From Zygnema circumcarinatum (taxonomy: Eukaryota > Streptophyta > Zygnematophyceae > Zygnematales > Zygnemataceae), in contig CM074813.1 in NCBI GenBank assembly GCA_037447605.1, forward strand, positions 2,345,930-2,409,929: a stretch of DNA of 64,000 nucleotides. The letters run 5' to 3'. Position 1 is the stretch's first letter. Each line of letters starts with the position of its first letter. Positions 52,501 to 64,000 of this stretch are shown here, piece by piece. The position numbers and the translations under genes are program-made. Under the pieces are notes generated by a model. That model had not been told where the DNA came from, ran no database searches, and was given only the letters and a program-made list of their open reading frames with translations.

Positions 52501-55500
52501 CCCGACGTACCTGATAGCATTCGACAGCTTTGTCGAGGTTGTCTCGATCTTTGTAAATCACTCCCAAATTGTTACACGCTTCAGCACACTGCGGGTTGAA
52601 ATGTAGTGCCAGTTCATACATAACCACCGCCTGAAAGAATCAAGCAAACCCACAAATCTCAATACAGCTAGTCCACTGAACCAATAGCAAACCTCCAAAG
52701 CCATTCCCTCTCAATCTATCAATTGTCCTCTGAGAATTTACAAACAGGCCATTAGAACCTGCCTCCTCCACCCACCATGTCAAACTTCAGCATTTCACCA
52801 TACGCAACTCCAAGGTTGTACATGGCGTCTGCATAATGGCTGTTATAAACAAGAGCCTTCTTGTAATGGGCGACGCCTGTTTGAATATCCCCTTCAAGCT
52901 TCACCTGTTCGTATTGCTCCACCCATTCCCCCCATCCCATCAGCGCACGTACCTGCACGACTACGAGAAGCTGCTTCCTCGGCAGCACCTTCCCTTCTAT
53001 TTCCTCCGTATTGACGGAAACTCTCTTTTTAAAGTCGTTGTTCGTCCTTTTATCACAGGGCTTCTCGATGAGATTGTCTGTTGGGGTGCACCATTTGGTG
53101 AAAAGCAGCCCTTTTCAACGAGCAAAGAGTGTACCTTGGTGCCGAGGTCCGTCAGCGCAATCGCCATATTGTTTTTGGCGATGGCGAAATTGGGAGCAAC
53201 AGCAAGACACCTGGCGTAGCGACACAGTGCCCCCAGTCACATGAATCGCTTCACCTGCTGAAAATGAGCTCACAAGAAGAAGCAACTGACTGCATTGAGA
53301 GAAAGGTGTATCGAAGATAGGGACGTGTGAGGACAAGAAATGTGGTGATTGGTGGGGTTCAGCTGACCAAAAGGAGCCCGGCTGAATACTTCCAAAGACC
53401 AGCTCAACAGTTGCAAAAAATGCACGTCTGCGAAATCGGTGACGGGGCGGGGCAGGCAGAAATAGCACTACCCTTTCGGTTCCGTGAAGATCTCTCACCT
53501 CTCATAGCAATTGATTGCTGCCTGCAGGTCTCCACAATTCTTGTATATCACTCCCATGTTGCAGTGTGCCTCTGCATACATAGGTCGAAGCAGCGCTGCC
53601 TTCTCATAGAAACCCAATGCAGTCTCAAATTGTCCCAGCTCCGAATACACCACGCCCAGATTGTAGAAAGCTGGCTGCAGAGCCCTCCAAGTATCCCCAG
53701 GAGCATTTTCTCTTTAAAACACTTCCCCATGATCCCTGACATGTCATTCAATAGAGGCCCTTCCCCTGTCCCAAGCCCTCTGCTCTGTGTTTCTGACTTC
53801 TTACCGCGTATCTCTGGTCCACATGCACTGCTTCATAATACTTTGCGATGCCCTCCTGCACGCTCCCTGCCAACTTTAGCCGTGTTCCAAGGTCTGTCAG
53901 AACCACTGCCATCTGCTCTGCCGCCTCCGTGTACGATGGGTCTGCTTCAAGTGCCTTTCTGTATGCCTGCACACGTGAAGCAGACATTGCAGAAGTCACG
54001 CTTCCATGTAATCCAAATGCTTATGCTTCCAAAGCAACGCCGGCGATTAATTTACTCTCTTGTTAGGCATACCAACCGTCCATACCGTTCAAACAATCTT
54101 GTTCGCATAGCATTTGCTACAAAACTATGTTTCACTTCAGACAAAACGACTTGTTTATGGCGTCAAAACACATCCACCTCCCAATACAAAACTGGAACCT
54201 TACAGATTACAGAACGATTAAGGAGATGTAACGGTACGCTTTTCTATAAAGCTCATAACTTCCCACCGTGCGCTCTCCCATAGCTGCTTCATTAACGACA
54301 AAGCGCAAATACAGGCTCAGGCTACATGCCTTCTTGAGATTCAATATGTGGTAAGCTACCCAACGCGCCACTGACTGCAATATCGTACACGCCTCGCACT
54401 CAAATTCCACACTCCTCTTGAAGATAAGTCGTGGTGCCAAATTCATCAAATGATTTTTACTTCTATTGAACGGCCATATTTTACTAATTTTCCAGGTTTA
54501 ATTAAATATAGTGTGGCAAAAGTAAGGACGACGAACAATTCTCTGGCCATACAGGCCCATGATTCTTGCAGTTTCCTCTCCCATGTCATGTTCAGCCATC
54601 CTTCATTAGGACATATCTACTAAACTGTGAGCTTCAGTTCACTTATCGGCGAATAGAAAAGCAGCTTCTCAGTTTCAATTTTCTTTTTGTAATTTAATGC
54701 AATAAGTTTACTTCTGCAACACCATTGCCCAACTGGCCATGTTCGGCGACAAGGCCTAAGGTTGGTTTCTTGCAGTACTCAGGTTTGATTTCTTTACTCC
54801 AATCGACCCTATAGAGCAGATGCCCCTATCACTTCTAATGGTATAAAACACAGTTTACTCCCTTATCCCATCGTCCCCTAGAATGTAGCTAAATTATCGG
54901 TCAACGTAACAAAAAAAACCCTTGGAGAAGATCTTCTTCAACATGCTGAAACTCTAGTGTAGCCTGGCTTGCACGCAAAATTACTGTGAAATCACTTGCT
55001 CTTGTTCCCCGAGTCACGCGATTCCATTTGACGTAGACCTAATGACTCAATTGTAGCGCTATCATAGTAAAGCCTCACGCCTTTACATTTCCCTTCCTTA
55101 TCCCCCTCCACGTTCTCTAATTCAACCGAAAGAAGTCCTGAATGCCGCTTTGACACCGCATGGCAAAATCTCCAAGCTACTCGACTTTCCCTTCAATGGC
55201 CCAAATGATGCCTAATTCCATATGTAGCAAGCTTGCATTCATTGCTTCCCGACGCATGGCCCATGGCCATGGCCACTTGGCCGTAGCTTTTCCTCACCTC
55301 AGCTGCCTCAAGCAGATGGCCCTCCTCCTTGTACAGCACTCCACAGTGTGTGAGCGCGCGTGCATGCTTTGGATTTAGGGCAAGAGCCAGAGCGTAGCTG
55401 TCAAAGGCAGGGCGAGTCAAGCGCTGCGCATGCAGACACGCTCCGCGGCCAACAAGAGCATCTGCATCCCGAGGATCTTGCGCTAGCAGGGCGTCATAGA

Positions 55501-55831
55501 TAGCGAGGGCATTAGCTATCTTGCCGCGGGAGCGAAGGAGGTCTGCATAAGCAAGGGGGTCGCTGACAGGAGGCAGAAGAAGTGGAAGGGAGGGGGTTGT
55601 TAAAGAGGGAGCGGAGGAGGAAGGGCTGAGAACAGATCCATGGGGAGCCATCCCGCTGTCGACAGCTGGCGTCTGCATCAGCCGCATCCCGTGCACAGCC
55701 GCCGCATTGGCTGGAGGCTTCGAAGGAGCCGTAACAGGGGCTGGAGGGCTAGCAGCTTTCCATGCAGGCGGCTTTAGGCTTTGCACATGCTGCTGGGCAT
55801 GCGCTTCAGGCTGCGCCAGTCCAGGGCCCAT
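46592..55831 (-). CDS. SPY: SPINDLY-type TPR protein O-glycosyltransferase
   Basis: Exons: 55831-55298, 53966-53805, 53674-53499, 53210-53135, 52904-52776, 52630-52511, 52361-52293, 51939-51858, then a set present twice, then 48678-48584, 48416-48281, 47985-47768, 47603-47476, 47349-46592. The doubled set is 49951-49857, 49668-49604, 49445-49247, 49177-49112, 49028-48834, with copies 1324 bp higher; the last copy is cut by the gap. Counted once, the protein has 1100 aa (Arabidopsis 914). About ten TPRs fill residues 90-490 (ALTHCGVLYKEEG, NNLGVIYKDRDNLDKA). The catalytic region has RPLTIGYISPDYFTHSVSYF, DILVELTGHTANN, GSFNNLAK and PYAGTTTTCESLYMGVP. The family is a nucleocytoplasmic protein O-fucosyltransferase acting on DELLA and other proteins. 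Odd points: a 22-residue extra exon at 49177-49112 and a 176-residue Gly/Ser/Glu-rich tail. Confidence 0.95.
48872..50185. repeat. direct duplication, first copy (inside SPINDLY)
   Basis: Sequence equal to 50196-51509 shifted by 1324 bp, apart from one G in a G-run next to the gap. It contains four complete SPINDLY exons and part of a fifth. It abuts the run of Ns, which points to overlapping contig ends rather than a biological duplication. Confidence 0.95.
50186..50195. other. assembly gap (10 N)
   Basis: Ten Ns of placeholder length separating the two copies of the 1.3-kb repeat within SPINDLY. Confidence 0.99.
50196..51509. repeat. direct duplication, second copy (inside SPINDLY)
   Basis: Mate of 48872-50185. 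The continuous upstream SPINDLY exons (51858 and above) connect to this copy, while the downstream exons (below 48834) connect to the other. The copy begins in the middle of the exon that is complete at 48834-49028. Confidence 0.95.
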
Positions 55832-56600
55832 GGCGGAACCCTAATTTCCAGCATTCGTCGACCTCCAAGAATGCGCAGAGGGATTTCTTAGCTGGCCCGT
55901 GGCGTCCTCTCCCTCTCCCTCTCCCTCTCTCCCTCTCCCTCTCTCCCTCTCTCCCTCTCTCCCTCTCTCCTGCCTCTTGTCCCACTTGCAAGGATTACGC
56001 CGCAGCACTCGGAGGCGACACATGTAGCGCCTGGAAAGCGTGCACATGGAACACACGTGTCTTTAGGCGCTTCCATTGCTCCTCACCCTCGTGCATTCTC
56101 AACCGTCCGATGGGACCACGAGCCGTTGAGATTCTCTCCTTGCACGTGCGTTCCTCGGCCCGCCCGCCTGCCCAGCCGCGGCCGCCAGCTGTGCGCTCCG
56201 CCCTGACGGGCGCCGCGGGCGGCCAATCGCCGCCCGCCCTGCCTGGTACGAGGAATGGGGGCCTGCCATGTGTGTGAAGGCCGTACGGACGTGCGCGTAC
56301 GGCTCTGGGTCGTCGTTGGGGAGTCCCACCGCCGGCTCGTGGCAGCCGTTGATAAGGGACCTGTCCGGCGGTGTACTTTATGTGTACGAATGAGGGGTTT
56401 GGTACAGTGCCGTACCGCGCTAGGAAGATCAACAGGCCAACTTAGGGGATTCCCTTTATAGCATTTTCAAGGGAAAATTTGGGATTTTAAGGGGTTTTAA
56501 GGGATATAGTGCAAAATACCCAATCACGTTCCCATAGTTAAAGTGCCATGCTCTCCCCTACCCTAACGTTGACCACTCCATAGCAAAAGATGAAAGAGTA
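55832..56600. promoter_or_regulatory. SPINDLY upstream region
   Basis: A (CTCTCC)n pyrimidine tract at about 55905-55972 lies 75-140 bp upstream of the SPINDLY ATG and reads as a GA-rich leader on the coding strand. A GC-rich stretch follows, and GTAC/CGTACG words cluster at about 56278-56415. No gene seen. Confidence 0.45.
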
Positions 56601-56616
56601 ACACAGTTCGGACCAG

Positions 56617-57430
56617 TGGATCGGCAACCATTGGACAACCATTGGATGGCAATGGTTGGACGTCTACTGGTTGGCAACCAGTCGAATGGTTGTTTCGATC
56701 TGGCGGCACTGGTTGGCAACCAGTCGAATGGTTATCTCCATTAAATCAAATGGTTGGCAACCATTAAATCACTAGTTGTAGCGAACTGAACGCTACAGTT
56801 ACCAAAATGCCGTCGGCGTTTCGGAGAAAACTATTACGGTTCGGCCGTACAGAATCCCCGTACAGTCGTACGATTTGGTTGTACGAATCCGTACGCATCT
56901 GTACGCATCAGGCTTGTTACACTAGTTGTCAACGGTTGGCAACCAACCAAAAAACACAAACGACCCATTTTTGCAAAAAGGCATAATTTCAGAAATTCAA
57001 TGGTTGCCAACCATTGGATCACTGGTTCCGAACCAGTCGAATGGTTGTTTCAGTCCTGCGCCACTGGTTCGCAACCAGTCGAATGGTTGTTTCAGTCCTG
57101 CGCCACTGGTTCGCAACCAGTCGAATGGTTGTTTCAGTCCTGCGCCACTGGTTCGCAACCAGTCGAATGGTTGTTTCAGTCCTGCGCCACTGGTTGGCCA
57201 CCAGTCGACTGGTTTGGAACCAGTGGATGCCACTGGTTGGCAACCAGTCGAATGGTTGTTTCAGTCCTGCGCCACTGGTTCGCAACCAGTCGAATGGTTG
57301 TTTCGATCCGGCGGCACTGGTTGCCAACCATTCGACTGGTTGCCAACCAGTGGCATCCACTGGTTCCAAACCAGGCGAATGGTTGTTTCGGTCTGCAACC
57401 ACTGGTTGCCAACCAGTCGACTGGTTTGTC
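56617..57430. repeat. palindrome-rich satellite with 42-bp tandem units
   Basis: Four head-to-tail 42-bp units at 57021-57188 (each starting ACTGGTTCGCAACCAGT, the first slightly changed), then diverged units to about 57420. Similar words without tandem order start at 56617. Each unit contains a short perfect inverted repeat (ACTGGTT...AACCAGT). Since 42 is a multiple of 3 and the unit has no stop in several frames, it creates spurious long open frames on both strands. Confidence 0.92.
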
Positions 57431-58234
57431 TAATGGTCCGATCTGTGAAGAGTAACACAATAGAAGTGAAATATAGGAAAACTCTTAATATATTAATGAG
57501 AAGCGTACAATTTAGATATACTTGAACATGCTCATCCAAGGACTGCAAGCACCGACTTCAACTGCACACAATGAAGTGAAGCACCTCACTACAAGCTTGA
57601 ATTGAACACTACAATACTAACCAAACCAATGTCCTGTAACGCAATACTTCTATAACTATTATATTCAGCTACAAGCATATTCCAATAACTTAATACCAAG
57701 TAATTAGCGTATGACAAATCTAATTATCACACACCAGCACTTGCCACCTGCCTCCCCACTCTGCCCCCCACTCTAACTTTGATGGCCCTCATGGCGAGCC
57801 TTCACGCGAGCAAACGCTAAAACGTCAATAGTGTGACCGTCATCATTTCTTGGCCTCGCCATCGTGAGATCAATGCCACTTCCCCTCCTAATTTAATGGG
57901 AAAGAAAACCCTTATCTTAAGCCAAATTACCTTATTTGAGGATACCTGATGATGGAACTAAAACAACAACCAGTCATCTCAACAACGTTAAGCTTCGCAT
58001 CTTTTGTTGAACAACACGAAACACGAAAGTTTGGGGAGTCAGACCTTGACCATCGCTTACGAAATTGCCGAATTCCTTATACTAAAAGTCACATCTTTCG
58101 TGTACGAATTCCGGATCGGGATCCGCGGGCTCCGTCGAACCCAGCCGTACCGAAATGCGTACCTAGCCAATGCTTAATTCGCTCGACAGGCTTACGAAAT
58201 TGATTTGGCGATGGTCAAGGTCTGACTCCCCCAA
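57431..58234. other. AT-richer intergenic DNA
   Basis: No gene or clear repeat is recognised. A few GTAC words occur near 58100-58160. Confidence 0.5.
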
Positions 58235-58242
58235 TTAAAGAG

Positions 58243-59184
58243 GGGTAGTGATATTTCCACCCCTTTTTTGGATCCAAACACCCCTTCCCGGCCGGGCAGA
58301 TTTCAAAAGGGATTAAAAACGGAAAATGCTTTTTTCACACCTTTTTGGAATCGATACCCACCTTCTTCCGTCGGCTGATTTTATTTTTGCTAACCAAGGA
58401 AAATGATACCCCGTCACCGCATTTTGAATACTGTATCCCGCCTTCCTGAATTTTTTTTTTGAGGGAAAGAAATATCTGCCTGCCCGTATCCGCTCGGAGC
58501 GGAAGATCCGTCCGCCACGAGATCGTTCGCGGGTGTCCGTCCTTCACACGTCGCAGCTGTCGATTCCCTCGCAGATCGCACCACTGCAAATCACCGTTCG
58601 TTCTGCAGCCGGGCTCGATCTTAGCGAATGGAATGCGCCCACGAGTCCCGCCAAAGCCGGGCCGAGGGACACGTGCGAGTGCGCGTGTCCGTCGGCCTGA
58701 GATCTCGTGCATTGTCAGCTTTCAGCTAATCAACATCTGCCATGTGTTACTTTTTTGACGTGGAATACGTTGATTGGGTCCAAGCTCTCAATGTACGAAA
58801 TATTGGGTTCCTCAAAGTTGCGACCGTACGAAATTTGTACGGACAAACATTTGAGACGAGTTTGGCGGGATACGTGGGCACGTGCCATTCGCTGTGACCG
58901 AGCCCGGCTGCAGAGCAAATAGTGATCTGCCGTGTTGTGATCTGCGAAGGAATCGACGGCTGCGATTGACCGCACGCGTGAAAAAAAATTCAGGTAGGCG
59001 GGATATTCAAAATGGGTTGACGGGTTATTTCCTTGTTTCGCAAAAATAAAACCTGCCGATGGAGGGTGGGTATCGATTCCAAAAAGGTGTGAAAAAAGCA
59101 TTTTCCGTTTTTAATCCTTTTTGAAATCTGCCCGGCCGGGAAGGGGTGTTTGGATCCAAAAAAGGGGTAGAAATATCACTACCC
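58243..59184. mobile_element. non-autonomous hairpin DNA transposon, copy 2
   Basis: A 942-bp element closely similar to 17356-18313. Ends GGGTAGTGATATTTC in inverted orientation (one change near the right end), perfect 8-bp target duplication TTAAAGAG (58235-58242 and 59185-59192). The same extra left-arm block is present, so the asymmetry is ancestral to both copies. No protein-coding capacity. Confidence 0.9.
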
Positions 59185-59233
59185 TTAAAGAGAATCTCTT
59201 CATTTCTCGTCTCTTGGCAAGTCGAGTTGTCGC

Positions 59234-59706
59234 TAGGGATGGATTAATTACGACTATATAATATATATTATATTATATAACTGTGACGACTAGATAACGG
59301 CTGTTATATAATATTTTACAACGCCTTTTACAACATGTACGGTCGTACGGACGTACGGTCCGTCTACGAACCAGACGGACGCATTTCGCCAACGCCAAAA
59401 CGACCTAATTTTGGTATGGTACGACCGTACGACCGTACTCGTATGGTCGTACGGTCATACCATACCAAAATGGGCGAATGGGCCAATTAGGTCGTTTTGG
59501 CGTTGGCGTTGCGAAATGCGTCCGTCTGGTTCACTCTGTCTGCTCGTGCATCCGTACCGCATAATACCGTACAGTCGTTCGACCTTACGACCGTCCGACC
59601 GTACATGTTGTAAAGGCGTTGTAAATTAATATATATCAGCCGTTATCTAGTCGTCACAGTTGTATAATATAATATATATTATATAGTCGTAATTAATCCA
59701 TCCCTA
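59234..59706. mobile_element. 473-bp near-perfect palindromic foldback element
   Basis: The two halves are inverse copies of each other along almost the full length; ends TAGGGATGGATTAATT in inverted orientation. Flanked by a 5-bp direct repeat GTCGC (59229-59233 and 59707-59711). AT-rich outer arms (TATATAATATATATTATA) enclose a core full of GTAC/CGTACG words. No coding capacity. Unrelated in sequence to the GGGTAGTGAT elements on either side. Confidence 0.87.
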
Positions 59707-59830
59707 GTCGCCAACCGAGAGGTCCTTGCCGTACATGATTCGTACATACAGTCAACGGGAGAGTCACCCAAGGTGTACGGTATGAGAAACATTTTGTCTT
59801 CTAGTGCATCCCAAAGTCGCAAAAGACGAG

Positions 59831-60775
59831 GTTCTATATTCACACCTTTTTTGTCTACACACAGACCTTTTTTCGCCGGGCAGGTTCTATTTTTAGAAAA
59901 ACGAAAAATGCTTTTTTCACACCTTTCTTGTCTTTACGCACTCCTTTTTCCGTCGGGCAGATTTTACTCCTGATTCGTTTTTGGACAGAAAAAAATATCG
60001 GCCTGCCCGAATCCGCTCGGAGCGAAAGATCCGTCCACGAGATCGTTTGCGGGTGTGCGTCCTTCAAATGTGCAATGAATCTCCGCCGTCGATTCTTGCG
60101 CAGATCGCACAACGGCAGATCACCGTTCGATCTGCAGTGGGGCTCGGTCTCAGCTAATGGCACGTGCCCACGTGTCCATCCAAAGCCAGATGGCACTTGC
60201 GAGAGCGCGCGTCCCCCGGCCCGAGATCTCCGCAAAAGTATGAAGCTGGACCGGCCAGCCTGCGGCGGCTCGCAATTGACAACTAACAACCGATCACCAT
60301 CTGCCACGTGTTCTCATTATGAGGTGGCTAATTGTTATTGGTGCAGGCTCTCAATGTACGGTATTTCACCTTTCCTCGAAGCTGTCGCCGTCCAGCTATA
60401 GTACGGACCCACTTTGAGCCGGCTTTGTGGGCCCGTGCCATTCGCTGGGACCGAGCCCGACTGCAGATCGAACGGTGATCTGCCGCGGTGCGATCTGTGT
60501 AGGAATCGAAGGCGGAGATTCATTGCACGTGTGAAGGACGCACACTCGCAAACGATCTCGTGGAGGACGGATCTTTAGCTCCGAGCGGATTCGGGCAGGC
60601 CGATTTTTCTCTCCAAAAAAAAATCAGAGGTAAGAGAAAAAAGGTGTGTATCGATTCCAGAAAGGTGTGAAAAAAGCACTTTTTGTTTTTAATCCTATTA
60701 AAAAAAAAAAAACCTACCCGGCGAAAAAGGTCTGTGTGTACAGGTGTGGTGTGAAAAAAGGTGTGAATATAGAAC
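59831..60775. mobile_element. diverged hairpin element with different ends
   Basis: About 945 bp, again a long inverted repeat, with ends GTTCTATATTCACACC. Its inner arms resemble those of the 58243-59184 element (for example CCTGCCCGAATCCGCTCGGA and the GATCTGCAG/ACCGAGCCC blocks), and here the block missing from the right arm of the other family is present in both arms. No target duplication could be found, so the true borders may differ by some bases. Confidence 0.78.
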
Positions 60776-60923
60776 TTCCCAAAATCAACCCTTGGTGTTC
60801 ACACGTGCGGAAATGTGATCCAGTGCTGAACCAGACCACCCCGTGTGAACACCTTTTCTGCAATTGTCGTTGTGGCGAACGCTTCGCGTGAAGTAGACGA
60901 GGGAGAGGGAGGAAGCAGGCGCC

Positions 60924-63867
<2,944 letters not shown>

Positions 63868-64000
63868 GTAAGTCAACGGAGAGGTTTGGTTTGGTGTTTG
63901 TCACTTGTACTCGTCGACGGCTTACAACTTTTTAAGTTCCAATGCAAGTATGGTGATGTCGCAAAAACGATGAAGGCATTGGTTGCCTGTTTCCTAGAGA

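Noticed and set aside
57021-57420. CRISPR-like array
   Set aside because: Units are directly tandem without unique spacers, and the genome is eukaryotic.
56926-57525. 199-codon frame with 14-residue repeats
   Set aside because: It is the translation of the 42-bp satellite; similar frames exist in other frames and on the opposite strand.

Overview
The window is nuclear DNA from a green plant, most likely a streptophyte (a charophyte alga or an early-diverging land plant; the species cannot be fixed from sequence alone). The evidence is a set of spliced genes with plant-type products: a SPINDLY-type TPR glycosyltransferase, ECHIDNA, an IMPL2/HISN7-like histidinol-phosphate phosphatase, a FAD5/ADS-like plastid desaturase, a plant C2-lipase, RAD51B, MCM5 and SAR1. 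I rebuilt exon models by hand. In every gene the splice phases close, introns are GT-AG (one is GC-AG), and acceptors are mostly TGCAG or CAG.

Layout. 1-4396 (-): 5' two thirds of a C2-domain class-3 lipase, running off the left edge. 4967-6772 (-): ECHIDNA/TVP23. 8319-10176 (-): small plastid NFU-like protein. 10177-14047: long GC-rich regulatory and leader region. 14048-15910 (+): bHLH transcription factor. 17356-18313: hairpin transposon. 18759-24119 (+): RAD51B, 12 exons. 25939-28954 (+): plastid acyl-lipid desaturase, convergent with MCM5, 29832-36532 (-), 19 exons. 37656-39562 (-): polysaccharide pyruvyl transferase family protein, divergent from SAR1, 41770-43068 (+). 44618-45697 (+): intronless IMPL2/HISN7-like phosphatase. 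46592-55831 (-): SPINDLY, interrupted by a 10-N gap and a 1.3-kb false-looking duplication. 56600-60775: repeat-rich stretch with a 42-bp satellite, a second copy of the hairpin transposon, a 473-bp near-perfect palindrome and a third diverged hairpin element. 60924-63867 (+): kelch-repeat gene running off the right edge.

The genes are unrelated housekeeping and regulatory functions (membrane traffic: ECHIDNA, SAR1; replication and repair: MCM5, RAD51B; plastid lipid and Fe-S-like functions; signalling: SPINDLY, bHLH). There is no operon or biosynthetic cluster. The least ordinary content lies between genes: a family of long-hairpin DNA elements with 8-bp target duplications, a separate foldback element with a 5-bp duplication, palindromic GGTTGGCAACC satellites, promoter-proximal clusters of GTAC/CGTACG words, an array of CACGTG-like words, and sense-strand GA-rich leaders just before several start codons. 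No rRNA, credible tRNA or CRISPR array was seen.
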